A stretch of 64,000 nucleotides of DNA from Desemzia incerta. Lineage in GTDB: Bacteria > Bacillota > Bacilli > Lactobacillales > Carnobacteriaceae. The position numbers and the translations under genes are program-made. The notes beneath the pieces were generated by a model. That model had not been told where the DNA came from. It saw nothing but the letters and a program-made list of their open reading frames with translations, and did no database searches. The stretch's first letter is position 1; each line of letters begins with the position of its first letter. Shown here in pieces: positions 35,704-45,397 of this stretch. Where the stretch lies: contig NZ_FOXW01000006.1 of assembly GCF_900115825.1 (NCBI RefSeq), positions 62,001-126,000 on the forward strand, in the 5' to 3' direction.

Positions 35704-36573
35704 TCAAAGTTCTTCTGACAAAATTCCATTTTGAATTAGTAACTGTTTTTCTTTTAAATTTTCCACATTACTTCTATATTCTTTTGCATATAAAATAGAA
35801 TATAAAGTATCTAATACATATTGAAAGGCAACTTGTGAGGCGAAAGTTCCCACCTTTACAAAATCATATTCTTCCTGAACTATCACTATTGTTTCAGCAG
35901 CTAATGGAATCAAATCAGATTCTGTATTTCCGGTTATTAAAATAGTAGGGATATTTTTGTTGGAAAAATGTTGTAACATACGCTTATATTGCGGACTAGT
36001 TCCACTATAAGATAAAAACAGAGCACAGTCCTTTGCAGTAAGGTTAGAAGCATTCCATGCCTCGTCTGCATATTCTTCAGAGATAATTGCAAATTTATTG
36101 ATTTTTACTAATTTATTTTGAAAGCTTCTCGCTCGTATTTGTGAATCACCACGTGAAAACAGAAAAATATGCTTAGATTTGAACAGAATCTCTGCCACTG
36201 ATTGCAGCAACTCTTCATCTAATTGATTCAATGTTTTTTTTATGGTATCCATTGTTAAATTGGCGATATTCTTAGCAATATCCATGGTTAAATCTTCTTG
36301 TTTAAAAGGAAAGTTAGCATCCACTTCACTAGGTAAATGTAGCTGACTGTAGACAACACCTGAGATGGCATTCTTAAAACTTCTAAACCCATCATAACCC
36401 ATTTTTTTGCAGAGACGGATAATCGTCGAATGAGAAGTGTACGTTAGTTTTGCCAGATCCTCAATATATATCGTCGGAATTTTGGTGATATTCTGTATAA
36501 CATAATCCGCAACTCTCATTTCTGTATTTGTAAAATTTGTTTGGTCTTTCAACTTAGTCAATACTTGCACCAA
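35704..36573 (-). CDS. MurR/RpiR family transcriptional regulator
   Basis: A 289-residue regulator. The N-terminal HTH_6 domain (about 1-77) contains LTYTSHSTIIRLCKKMGYDG; the C-terminal SIS domain (about 125-265) binds phosphosugars and includes LFLSYSGTSPQYKRML. The start is a non-ATG codon: TTG at 36573 with AAGGAG 9 nt upstream, or the adjacent GTG. It faces the two Gfo/Idh genes and is the likely regulator of that cluster. Confidence 0.85.
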   Translation of the reverse strand: MVQVLTKLKDQTNFTNTEMRVADYVIQNITKIPTIYIEDLAKLTYTSHSTIIRLCKKMGYDGFRSFKNAISGVVYSQLHLPSEVDANFPFKQEDLTMDIAKNIANLTMDTIKKTLNQLDEELLQSVAEILFKSKHIFLFSRGDSQIRARSFQNKLVKINKFAIISEEYADEAWNASNLTAKDCALFLSYSGTSPQYKRMLQHFSNKNIPTILITGNTESDLIPLAAETIVIVQEEYDFVKVGTFASQVAFQYVLDTLYSILYAKEYRSNVENLKEKQLLIQNGILSEEL

Positions 36574-36811
36574 AGTAAACCACTCCTTTATAACCTGATT
36601 CTATATCATCTAGTTAACTTTTACTATACAAGCTCGCGTGTAAAATCAGCATTTCTGCCTAAACAAATTATTGAAATGAGGTATAAATCATCCTATCAAA
36701 AATAGACTGTGTATAATTTCAATCTTCCAGTCCTTTTTCTCAAAATATCTCTTTTGCCCTTTTCAAATTTATGAGATACTACTAAGCGTGACTGAAAACG
36801 GAGGTAACGAC

Positions 36812-37813
36812 ATGATTTATATAAAAGAAGCCATTTTGCATATCTTTGATGTGAACAGCGATGAACCAATTTTTTCCTTTGCCGGATTAGATATCTCGGA
36901 GAAATTTACGATGGATTACATCCACGCGATGATTGAAAAAGTGGAAGATTCGGACAATATGAAAAAAGGAGTCTTGGCTGAAGGTAATCCTATGATCTCG
37001 ACTTTTTCAACCTTAACAACAAATTTTATTGAAACCACAAAAGCTTTAACAGAGAAATTCTTTTCGATCACCAAATTAAACCCGGAAATACCCCCGGCTG
37101 ATTTGTTGTTTGTCTATTTTACAATGGATGAAGTGCCTCACTTGGGACTTTTCAAACTAAATTATTCCAACAGCATCACGCATCACATTTCTTATGAGTC
37201 TGAGCAGTTGACGAACCAATTAGTGGTCAATCAATCGATTCTGCCGAGTGCTCGTCAAGCGATCCAAGAAGGTATGGTCTTAAATTTGAATGTGATGGAA
37301 TACCATGTGATTGAGAAAAAACATTTGATCGACGAATTAGCTGAAAAAGTCTTTTATTTCACAGAAATGTTTTTAGAAGACAAACCTCAACCTAGTTTGA
37401 AAGAGAATATTGCTATCATCAAAAAAGCTGTTCAGAAAACTAGTAAAGCTTTCAATGAGGAAGAATTCCAAGTTCTTGCTGACACGAAAGACGCCATCGT
37501 TCACAGTATGACAGAAGAAAATGTCATCGATAACCAAATGATTGCCGAAACCCTTTACGGTGACAACTATGCTAAAAAGGAAAAGTTCTTTGAAGAAGTC
37601 CAAGAGATGGGCTATGTAGACCGCGCTCCTGCTGAAGTGGCGGTTGCCGGACCTAAGTATTCCAAACAAAAATTCCGTTTAGACAACGGAATCGAGATCA
37701 GTATCCCGATCGATTTGTACAAGGATCCTGAAGTTGTCGAGTTCATCAATAATCCAGACGGTACCACATCCGTTATGATCAAAAACATCGAAAAAATCAA
37801 AAACTTATTCTAA
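36812..37813 (+). CDS. Nucleoid-associated protein, YejK/NdpA family
   Basis: A 333-residue protein of the NdpA/YejK family (PF04245), abundant and nucleoid-bound in E. coli. The N-terminal IKEAILHIFDVN and the segment FVYFTMDEVPHLGLFKLNY fit the family. ATG at 36812 follows GGAGG; the ATG eight codons earlier lacks a site. Members in Gram-positives are often found in accessory regions, and the function is unsettled. Terminator follows at once. Confidence 0.8.
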   Translation: MIYIKEAILHIFDVNSDEPIFSFAGLDISEKFTMDYIHAMIEKVEDSDNMKKGVLAEGNPMISTFSTLTTNFIETTKALTEKFFSITKLNPEIPPADLLFVYFTMDEVPHLGLFKLNYSNSITHHISYESEQLTNQLVVNQSILPSARQAIQEGMVLNLNVMEYHVIEKKHLIDELAEKVFYFTEMFLEDKPQPSLKENIAIIKKAVQKTSKAFNEEEFQVLADTKDAIVHSMTEENVIDNQMIAETLYGDNYAKKEKFFEEVQEMGYVDRAPAEVAVAGPKYSKQKFRLDNGIEISIPIDLYKDPEVVEFINNPDGTTSVMIKNIEKIKNLF

Positions 37814-37815
37814 AA

Positions 37816-37863
37816 AAACTTCCTTTGTCTGAGCTTTTACTGCTCCGTACAAAGGAAGTTTTT
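37816..37863. terminator. Bidirectional terminator between yejK-like gene and nth-like gene
   Basis: Arms AAACTTCCTTTGT and ACAAAGGAAGTTT with A and T runs on the outer sides. Confidence 0.85.
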
Positions 37864-38506
37864 ATTTAACGTTGTTTTTAATTTCTTCCATGTTCTCATA
37901 CAACTGAGGAAACTCATGGCATCTTTTTATTCTAGACGTACAGATCTCTTTTCCAAATGAAATCATAGATTGATGTGCTCTGCCCCAGTATTTTGCTGGG
38001 ATAATTTCTGTCACACGCTCCTCGATTTGCTTAGGTGTAGCATCTTCTTCTACTATTTTATGGTGTTTGCAAATACGTGAGACGTGCGTATCCACCGCAA
38101 ATGCTACTTGATCAAAAGCAACACTCAACAAAATGTTAGCAGACTTAGGTCCGATTCCGGTTAACGATTGCAGTTCTTTGCGCGTATGTGGAACTTCTCC
38201 GTCAAACTTCTCAAGCAGCTCCTGGCTGCTTTTGTAAATATACTTTGCCTTATTTCGGTAAAGTCCAACCGTTTTGATGTAAGACTCAATTTCTTCAGGC
38301 GAAGATTCTATGACAGCTCGTGGACTTGGGTACCGCTCAAATAATCGGTCTGTTACTTTTGCGACTGACTCATCTGTTGCTTGAGCACTCAATATGACGA
38401 CCATCAACAATTGAAACGGATTCTGGTAACGCATCGTTGGTACAGCATCGGGATATAGTTTCATAATCTCATAAATCACATGTTGGGCAGCTTCTTTTGT
38501 CAGCAT
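37862..38506 (-). CDS. Endonuclease III family DNA glycosylase with incomplete iron-sulfur site
   Basis: A 214-residue base-excision repair glycosylase. The helix-hairpin-helix LTGIGPKSAN contains the catalytic Lys121, and VDTHVSRI holds Asp139. The normal C-terminal iron-sulfur loop is C-x6-C-x2-C-x5-C; here Cys189 and Cys196 are present but the third and fourth positions are Phe199 and Asn205. The cluster is therefore probably absent. It removes oxidised pyrimidines by family. It is likely a second Nth-type enzyme beside a canonical one elsewhere in the genome. Confidence 0.88.
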   Translation of the reverse strand: MLTKEAAQHVIYEIMKLYPDAVPTMRYQNPFQLLMVVILSAQATDESVAKVTDRLFERYPSPRAVIESSPEEIESYIKTVGLYRNKAKYIYKSSQELLEKFDGEVPHTRKELQSLTGIGPKSANILLSVAFDQVAFAVDTHVSRICKHHKIVEEDATPKQIEERVTEIIPAKYWGRAHQSMISFGKEICTSRIKRCHEFPQLYENMEEIKNNVK

Positions 38507-38751
38507 AAGTATTCCTTTCTTTGATTCTTTTCTTTCAATATATCATATTTTTATCAGCTGTTTTCAGATATGTCTATTACAAATAATGAATTTTGATATA
38601 ATAAGTAAAGCGATTTCTATTTTAATTAAGCTTGCAAGAAAGGTGCTATATCAACATGATACGAAACGTGTCGTCTTTATTTGATCAATGACACTTATAG
38701 TGGCTATCGTTTTCTTACAATTATCCTGATAATAATTACAGAGGTGATACG

Positions 38752-39516
38752 ATGAAAATTGGAGACAAGATTAAAGAAGAAAGATTAAGAAAGGAGTGGA
38801 CTCAAGAACAACTAGCCCAATTATTAAATGTGTCTCGTTCAACTGTTTCAAGCTGGGAAGTAGCTAGGAATTACCCAGATTTAGAAACAATTGTTGCAAT
38901 CAGCGATTTATTTGGTATCTCTCTAGACAGATTACTTAGGGAGGATAAACAAATGGCGAAAGATACGACAAAAAAATTAAAAAGAGGCCAATTATATAAA
39001 TATGCTTTAATAGCATTGAGCATAATTGTTCTGCTATATTTTGGCTACAATGCAAAGTTACGATTAGATGAACATACTTATAGAAGCAACTTAGAAGAAT
39101 ACGGGTGGGAAAACATTCAATCTTCTTCTCCTGCTCAATCGAAAGATGAAAGCAATGCTTACGAATTAGCAGAAAATGATATTACTTATAAGAGTCATCT
39201 TCTGACTGCAGAAGATTCAATTGGTTTTCCATTGCCAGAACAGAATATTTCAGTAATCACTACAAAAGATGATTTCGTAGTAGATGTTTCTTATGAAAAT
39301 GAAATCGGTGTGAGCATTTCACCCGAAAATGATCAGACTGTCAGTAAGCAATTTTACGTAACCGTTGACCGCAATGGTAATCTTGCTGAAAGTGACTCAA
39401 GTTGGTCCGAAGATGAAAGACAAGCAATCCTAAATTACCTTTCAACTTACCAAGATACACACCAAGAACTGATCGATAAAACACTTGAAAAAATAAGCGA
39501 GATCACAGGAAAATAA
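38752..39516 (+). CDS. XRE-family membrane-anchored regulator
   Basis: A 254-residue protein with an XRE helix-turn-helix at about residues 5-60 (WTQEQLAQLLNVSRSTVSSWE), one membrane helix at about 81-97 and an acidic extracellular domain of 150 residues. This build suggests a one-component sensor that reads a signal outside the membrane and binds DNA inside. The outer domain is not recognised. GAGGTG precedes the ATG. No target gene is apparent nearby. Confidence 0.8.
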   Translation: MKIGDKIKEERLRKEWTQEQLAQLLNVSRSTVSSWEVARNYPDLETIVAISDLFGISLDRLLREDKQMAKDTTKKLKRGQLYKYALIALSIIVLLYFGYNAKLRLDEHTYRSNLEEYGWENIQSSSPAQSKDESNAYELAENDITYKSHLLTAEDSIGFPLPEQNISVITTKDDFVVDVSYENEIGVSISPENDQTVSKQFYVTVDRNGNLAESDSSWSEDERQAILNYLSTYQDTHQELIDKTLEKISEITGK

Positions 39517-39546
39517 CACTATCTTCAGATTAATAGAAATAGAAAG

Positions 39547-39593
39547 ATTGGTAGCAATATCCATATATAATGGATGTCTCTACCAATTTTTTT
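39547..39593 (+). terminator. Terminator after the XRE membrane regulator
   Basis: ATTGGTAG (39547-39554) and CTACCAAT (39580-39587) with inner pairs ATCCAT/ATGGAT, then T6 or more. Confidence 0.85.
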
Positions 39594-39595
39594 AC

Positions 39596-40030
39596 TTAAC
39601 TACTACCAAAAGCGTTATAAAACTTTCTATGTAATTCAATCACTTCTTCGTGAGCAGTAATAAACAAAATGATCTCATCATCTTCTTCTATAAAAAAATC
39701 TATTGTAGCGTCGGCATCATTTTCACCATAATAATTAAGAATGTCATCCAATAGTTTAATAATATCTTTTTTATCTTTCGGTAACCAGTAGTAATCAATC
39801 TTGGCCTTTTTAGAACTGACTGTTCCTGGCCACTTCTTATTGTATTCTGTTTTTACCAACTTTCCAGCCATATTTTTTTTAACTTCTGGAATGAAGCCTT
39901 CTGATGGATAATATTCCACAACACCAATTAAACTATTCATTGCGATCAACTTAAGAAGTTTCCTAAAATTCTTTTTCAAATAAAAGGCGTCTATTGATTT
40001 CATTACCTCATACTTTGTAGTTTTGGTCAT
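39596..40030 (-). CDS. Uncharacterised protein, 144 residues
   Basis: A soluble protein not recognised. It starts MTKTTKYEVMKSIDAFY, with AAAGGAG 5 nt before the ATG at 40030. It contains a basic first half and an acidic second half (IDFFIEEDDEIILFITAH). No signal peptide or membrane helix. It forms a two-gene unit with the small membrane protein 16 bp upstream. No function can be assigned. Confidence 0.6.
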   Translation of the reverse strand: MTKTTKYEVMKSIDAFYLKKNFRKLLKLIAMNSLIGVVEYYPSEGFIPEVKKNMAGKLVKTEYNKKWPGTVSSKKAKIDYYWLPKDKKDIIKLLDDILNYYGENDADATIDFFIEEDDEIILFITAHEEVIELHRKFYNAFGSS

Positions 40031-40046
40031 ACAGTCTCCTTTCGAC

Positions 40047-40166
40047 TTATTCTTCATCCTTTTTATCTTCCAATAATCTTTGAATATTGTTCAGCACATT
40101 TACAATAGCTGAGCCATAATGAATCAAAATCATGAACACTGGTACCCAAGTTAAGAAATAAAACAT
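40047..40166 (-). CDS. Small membrane protein, 39 residues
   Basis: Starts at ATG 40166 with GAGGTGG upstream. One membrane helix (FYFLTWVPVFMILIHYG) is followed by a charged tail ending EDKKDEE. The upstream in-frame extension lacks a ribosome binding site. Likely co-expressed with the 144-residue protein. Function unknown. Confidence 0.55.
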   Translation of the reverse strand: MFYFLTWVPVFMILIHYGSAIVNVLNNIQRLLEDKKDEE

Positions 40167-40350
40167 TCTGCCACCTCTTTTGTTAAGCGTTTTCAAATTA
40201 TCCTTATACTGAATAATAACATAACAAATCATTTGTATAACTAAAAATCTTAATAAGTTTTTTTGAGTTCCAATAGTTCTTTGGCCCTACCTGCTGCGGT
40301 ATAATAGAAAAAACAGTTCCCAAAAAATAAACCTAAGGATGGTTCTTGAG

Positions 40351-41187
40351 ATGAAGCTAACGCAAGACGAAATACTCAATGCTATTTATAACCTGATCCT
40401 TAATCCTGGAACTCGAGACTGGGAGCGGTCTTTACTCTTGGAAGCCAGAAATGCCTTAGAGAACGGTGCGAATTTTGATACTCAGCTTTCGAAATTGGAA
40501 GCTGACTTGCGTCCATTGGCTCTCAGAAATAATTTAACACCTGACGTGACCGATTTTTATCATCACATTACGGATCAGACTACTTCTGATACTCCATTTG
40601 ATTTCAACAAGCACTCTCTTGACGATCCCGTTCATCAAGACTCTGCGATATTTGCTGGCGGTTGTTTTTGGTGTATGGTGGAACCATTTGAAAACCGGAA
40701 TGGAATCATTTCAGTTCTATCCGGCTACACTGGCGGAAAGGTAGACCATCCGACTTATGACCAAGTGAGCGGTCAGTATACAGGTCACGTAGAAGCTGTT
40801 GAGATCATATTTGATACACGGATCATTCAATACGCTGATTTAGTGGAGCTTTACTGGCAATTGACCGATCCGACTGATGCATCTGGTCAGTTTCAAGATC
40901 GAGGCAATCAGTATCACCCCATCATTTTTGTAAAAGACGAGCAGCAGCGTCAAATCGCTGAGGCTTCCAAACAACGATTAGCTGATTCAGGCAAATACAC
41001 GAAACCGATCGTTACCTCTATTGAACCTGCAACTGCATTTTGGCCGGCAGAAAACTACCATCAGCAGTTCTATCAAAAGAATCCTGAACGGTATAAAAGA
41101 ATCGAGCGATCACGCCGCCAACTCAAGGCTTATCAAGCTCTGCAAAGGAAACTTAGAGCTCCATTTCAAAAATCTAAACGCGATTAG
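40351..41187 (+). CDS. msrA: MsrA with an N-terminal bacteriocin-immunity-like domain
   Basis: A 278-residue protein. Residues about 1-75 form a helical domain ([15 protein letters not shown], then [20 protein letters not shown]) resembling the enterocin A immunity family found in lactic acid bacteria. Residues about 95-250 are peptide-methionine (S)-S-oxide reductase with catalytic GGCFWC and GYTGG. MsrA repairs oxidised methionine. The reason for the fusion is unknown. The ATG at 40351 is preferred because AAGGA is placed 11 nt upstream; the ATG at 40339 abuts it. A YdeI-like gene follows after 17 bp. Confidence 0.87.
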   Translation: MKLTQDEILNAIYNLILNPGTRDWERSLLLEARNALENGANFDTQLSKLEADLRPLALRNNLTPDVTDFYHHITDQTTSDTPFDFNKHSLDDPVHQDSAIFAGGCFWCMVEPFENRNGIISVLSGYTGGKVDHPTYDQVSGQYTGHVEAVEIIFDTRIIQYADLVELYWQLTDPTDASGQFQDRGNQYHPIIFVKDEQQRQIAEASKQRLADSGKYTKPIVTSIEPATAFWPAENYHQQFYQKNPERYKRIERSRRQLKAYQALQRKLRAPFQKSKRD

Positions 41188-41204
41188 AAAGGAGCTGCTC
41201 AGAA

Positions 41205-41774
41205 ATGGATATGGAAAACGTGGTAAAGATACAAACGCGACAAGAGCTGAGAACCTGGCTTGAAACGCATTCCACCTCCAAAAGGTATTGTTGGGTCATT
41301 ACCGATTCAACCAAAGGAACTCACTCTGTTCCTTACCTCGATATCGTGGAAGAAGCCTTGTGTTTTGGCTGGATCGACGGTACAAAGAAAAAACTATCAG
41401 CTACTGATTCAGCGCAAAGGCTGTCTCCCAGAACGAAAAAAAGCCATTGGACAGAATTGAATAAGGAGAGGGTCAGAAGGCTGATTCGTTTGGGTTTGAT
41501 GACGGAAGAGGGATTGAAAGTCTTGCCTGATATGCGTATCGAATCATTCGTCATTGATAAAGAGATCGAAAGACGTTTGAAAGAAGACGAACACGTATAC
41601 CAGAACTATTTGGCTTTTCCAGAATTGTATCGAAGAATCCGAATCGACACCATCCAAAGTTACAAACATGATCCGCAGCTTTTCAACAAACGGTTAGATA
41701 AATTCATTGAGAATACAAGAAACAGCAAACAGTATGGTCAGTGGAATGACAACGGTCGTTTACTTGAGGATTGA
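41205..41774 (+). CDS. YdeI/OmpD-associated (OmdA) family protein
   Basis: A 189-residue protein of the group labelled bacteriocin-protection YdeI/OmpD-associated. Visible family motifs are YCWVITDSTKG...YLDIVEEALCFGWIDG, SPRTKKSHWTELNKERVRRL and the C-terminal FPELYRRIRIDTIQSYKHDP. Cytosolic, no signal peptide. AAAGGAG lies upstream of the ATG. It directly follows msrA and is probably co-transcribed, so two genes with immunity-like annotation adjoin. Its molecular activity is not established. Confidence 0.82.
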   Translation: MDMENVVKIQTRQELRTWLETHSTSKRYCWVITDSTKGTHSVPYLDIVEEALCFGWIDGTKKKLSATDSAQRLSPRTKKSHWTELNKERVRRLIRLGLMTEEGLKVLPDMRIESFVIDKEIERRLKEDEHVYQNYLAFPELYRRIRIDTIQSYKHDPQLFNKRLDKFIENTRNSKQYGQWNDNGRLLED

Positions 41775-41793
41775 CTGCTGGCTTTTAACACAT

Positions 41794-41833
41794 AAAACTC
41801 CTCCAAAAGATTAACTGATCTTTTGGAGGAGTT
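41794..41833. terminator. Terminator between YdeI-like gene and NAD(P)-binding protein gene
   Basis: Perfect 16-bp arms AACTCCTCCAAAAGAT (41796-41811) and ATCTTTTGGAGGAGTT (41818-41833). The T run is on the minus strand, ending the SDR gene; it may also stop the plus strand. Confidence 0.75.
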
Positions 41834-41861
41834 CATTGATTGATGAAACATTCACTTCGGA

Positions 41862-42512
41862 TTACAATTCGCTGACTGCTTCTTCAACCGTCTTGTCTCC
41901 AGCCAGAACTTCAAATTCTTTACGAAGGGTATTGTCATTTTTGAGTACAGAAATCAACGTGCGTGCCACATCTTGACGAGGAACTTCATTAATTTCTTGC
42001 CCCATGCCTACTTTGATTTGATCCGTACCATCTGTATCGACTAACATCCCTGGATGCACGATCGTCCAGTCTAATTGCGTACGGTTTTTCAACCATTCAT
42101 CCGCATAATTTTTTGCAATGGTGTAAATTTGCAGATCGTGTTCTTGTGACATGGCTTCGCGACCTGTACGGAACGTACTCACCATAACAAAACGTTTCAC
42201 ACCCGCTTGTTCTGCAGCTGTCATAGCTTTTACAGCCCCGTCTAGGTCAATCAAAATCGTTTTATCCAGTCCGCTTCCGCCGGCTCCTGCACTGAAAATA
42301 ACCGCGTCGGTACCTTTCATCGCTTCAGCTAATTCATCTATTGAGTTTTTGACCAAGTCCAAAAGAACTGTGTCTATTCCTCTTTCTTCGAAGAAACCTG
42401 CTTGTTCTGCTTTACGTATCATAGCCTTTTCGTCGATTGCACTGTCATCTTTTACAAAGTCGGCAAAATGACGAGCTACTTTTCCATTGGCACCTACTAC
42501 AAATACTTTCAT
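41862..42512 (-). CDS. NAD(P)-binding oxidoreductase, YwnB/YhfK type atypical SDR
   Basis: A 216-residue Rossmann protein starting MKVFVVGANGKVARHF, the dinucleotide loop of atypical SDRs, followed by DAVIFSAGAGGSG and FVMVSTFRTGRE. Members act as NAD(P)H-dependent reductases or redox sensors; substrate unknown. AAGGGG lies before the ATG. Monocistronic. Confidence 0.82.
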   Translation of the reverse strand: MKVFVVGANGKVARHFADFVKDDSAIDEKAMIRKAEQAGFFEERGIDTVLLDLVKNSIDELAEAMKGTDAVIFSAGAGGSGLDKTILIDLDGAVKAMTAAEQAGVKRFVMVSTFRTGREAMSQEHDLQIYTIAKNYADEWLKNRTQLDWTIVHPGMLVDTDGTDQIKVGMGQEINEVPRQDVARTLISVLKNDNTLRKEFEVLAGDKTVEEAVSEL

Positions 42513-42717
42513 TTGAAATCCCCTTTCGGTATTTAATGAACTGAGTTCAGCATAGCACGTGTCTTTTTATTTTTCCATTAGTTGATTTCTTTAATGATTC
42601 GAGCCGGTGTGCCAGCAAAAAATCTTCCATAAGAGCTCTACTAATCTCTCATTTTTTTGTATTCGTATTCCTAATTTCATGTCCACTTTGGAGAAATTTG
42701 TCTCAGTTTATTATTTT

Positions 42718-42857
42718 CGGCCATGAGCAACTATTTTTTCTCTCTCATGGCCGTCTTTGTTTCACTATTCAGCCATGAGGAGCCAAAATACAGTACTCAT
42801 GGCTTATGTAACCCCTTTTTTCGGCCATGAGATCCTTTTTCTTGAGCACCATGGCCG
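42718..42857. repeat. Palindromic array, 26/52-bp pitch, three units (family 2)
   Basis: Six 10-bp sites alternate in orientation at exact 26-bp steps: CGGCCATGAG at 42718, CTCATGGCCG at 42744, CAGCCATGAG at 42770, CTCATGGCTT at 42796, CGGCCATGAG at 42822 and ACCATGGCCG at 42848. The unit pitch is 52 bp, as in the two family 1 arrays, but the sequence is unrelated. It occupies the gap between the SDR and glucosidase genes. No T runs suited to termination follow most units. The rest of the 42513-43018 gap has a terminator and no gene. Confidence 0.92.
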
Positions 42858-42897
42858 AAACAAGCCTTATTTGCCTGATGAAAACTCCATCTCTAAA

Positions 42898-42934
42898 TAA
42901 AAAAGGAATGCAAATCAGATTTGCATTCCTTTTT
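42898..42934. terminator. Terminator after the GH1 gene region
   Basis: Arms AAAAGGAATGCAAA and TTTGCATTCCTTTT around TCAGA; A and T runs on both sides. It lies about 85 bp beyond the glucosidase stop on the minus strand. Confidence 0.8.
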
Positions 42935-43018
42935 GTCCTAATCTTTAATTAATAGGCACGTAAACTAAGTTTCGATACTTCATCAACCATTTGTGCAAAC
43001 GGATTGTTCTAAACAACC

Positions 43019-44458
<1,440 letters not shown>

Positions 44459-44507
44459 TCAAAGCCTAATTGCTTGGATATGCAGAATAGATTTCTATCC
44501 TATTATC

Positions 44508-44540
44508 AGTATACCCTTATCGAGGATAAAACGCTTACTT
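44508..44540 (-). promoter_or_regulatory. Possible bglA promoter with cre-like site
   Basis: TATACT (44513-44508) on the minus strand has a weak -35 region. The sequence ATAAAACGCTTACTT (44526-44540, plus strand) differs from the cre consensus by one main base and covers that -35 region. Carbon catabolite control would fit a beta-glucosidase. The remaining gap 44541-44732 shows nothing else. Confidence 0.4.
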
Positions 44541-44732
44541 ATTTGCCGTGTTTTAGAAAATAATATATCTCATGTAATAATGTTCTTGCCATTTTTTCCA
44601 TTTCCTTTACGTTTTTCATCTTATCTAAAAAGCTATAAAGATAGTGTTAATCTTTCAGGGATTTCTTTATGGTTTCTTCATACGAAGGTTAGGGGGGAAT
44701 AAATTCAGGAGATTATTCATGTAAAATAAACT

Positions 44733-44768
44733 TGACTTTAAGTCAAAACAACTTTACTATAAGTAAAA
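44733..44768 (+). promoter_or_regulatory. Promoter with two phased operators for the small XRE operon
   Basis: TTGACT (44733), 17 bp and TACTAT (44756) form the promoter. Two palindromes of 6-bp arms with 3-bp centres overlap it: TTGACT-TTA-AGTCAA (44733-44747) on the -35 box and TTTACT-ATA-AGTAAA (44754-44768) on the -10 box, 21 bp apart. A third TTTACT half-site lies a further 21 bp downstream, next to the ribosome binding site. Confidence 0.75.
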
Positions 44769-44796
44769 CAAGCTTTACTTAGGAGGCTGAATAAAC

Positions 44797-45015
44797 GTGA
44801 AACAGAGTAAAGTGTTGTCTAATAAAATTCCTCTTTTAAGGGCAGAACATAAGATGACACAAAAAGAATTGGCAGAAAAATCAGGTGTGAGCAGGCAAAC
44901 CATCATTTCAATCGAAAAAAATAGGTACACTCCCTCTTTGACATTAGCTTTTGATATTGCAAATGTCTTTGGTGAAGGAATAGAAAATGTATTTGAGTAT
45001 AAGGAGGAAAAATAA
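44797..45015 (+). CDS. Small XRE-family regulator
   Basis: A 72-residue helix-turn-helix protein of the YozG/Cro type: MTQKELAEKSGVSRQTIISIEKNRYTPS is the DNA-binding core. GTG start with AGGAGG upstream. It is followed after one base by a small membrane protein gene whose ribosome binding site lies in its last codons. Small XRE plus membrane protein is a recurring pair in Firmicutes; the phased operators at its promoter imply autorepression. Confidence 0.88.
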   Translation: MKQSKVLSNKIPLLRAEHKMTQKELAEKSGVSRQTIISIEKNRYTPSLTLAFDIANVFGEGIENVFEYKEEK

Positions 45016-45016
45016 T

Positions 45017-45295
45017 ATGTTGTTTACAGTGGCTTCTATTTTAATCATAATCAGTTTAGCTGTTTACCTAGCTTTCCTTGCAAATGAGGGAAAAGACGAA
45101 CGAGGACAGGCTATTCTTTCAAAATCTAGTCGGATAGCTTTTATGGTTATTCTTTTAGGGTACATATTTCAAAGTTTTTATTTCCAATTTGCAAGTCCAA
45201 CTATGGAACAAGTTAGAACGATGATTTACATTTGGATGGCACTTGTTTTTAGCAGCAATAGTCTAAGTATTAAGTTGCTTCAAAGAAAAATGTAA
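45017..45295 (+). CDS. Small membrane protein paired with the XRE regulator
   Basis: A 92-residue protein with a first membrane helix (LFTVASILIIISLAVYLAFL), a short charged loop, and two further helices around residues 40-58 and 68-84. AAGGAGG lies inside the end of the upstream gene, so translation is coupled. Function unknown; DUF2178-like membrane partners of YozG-type regulators are a possible family. Confidence 0.75.
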   Translation: MLFTVASILIIISLAVYLAFLANEGKDERGQAILSKSSRIAFMVILLGYIFQSFYFQFASPTMEQVRTMIYIWMALVFSSNSLSIKLLQRKM

Positions 45296-45352
45296 TCTCT
45301 GTTAAAGGTTTGCCTTCTTTCATTATGAAAGTTTACATCATTCTCTTAACGC

Positions 45353-45397
45353 AAAAATACACCTAAAAGTAATTTTTCTACTTTTAGGTGTATTTTT
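45353..45397. terminator. Bidirectional terminator
   Basis: Perfect 17-bp arms, AAATACACCTAAAAGTA (45355-45371) and TACTTTTAGGTGTATTT (45379-45395), around a short loop. It ends the XRE unit and any transcript from the minus-strand small ORF. Confidence 0.88.

Noticed and set aside
38656-38688. Ten-codon leader peptide upstream of the XRE membrane regulator
   Set aside because: AAGAAAGGTG precedes an ATG, but the frame is very short and no attenuator hairpin follows.
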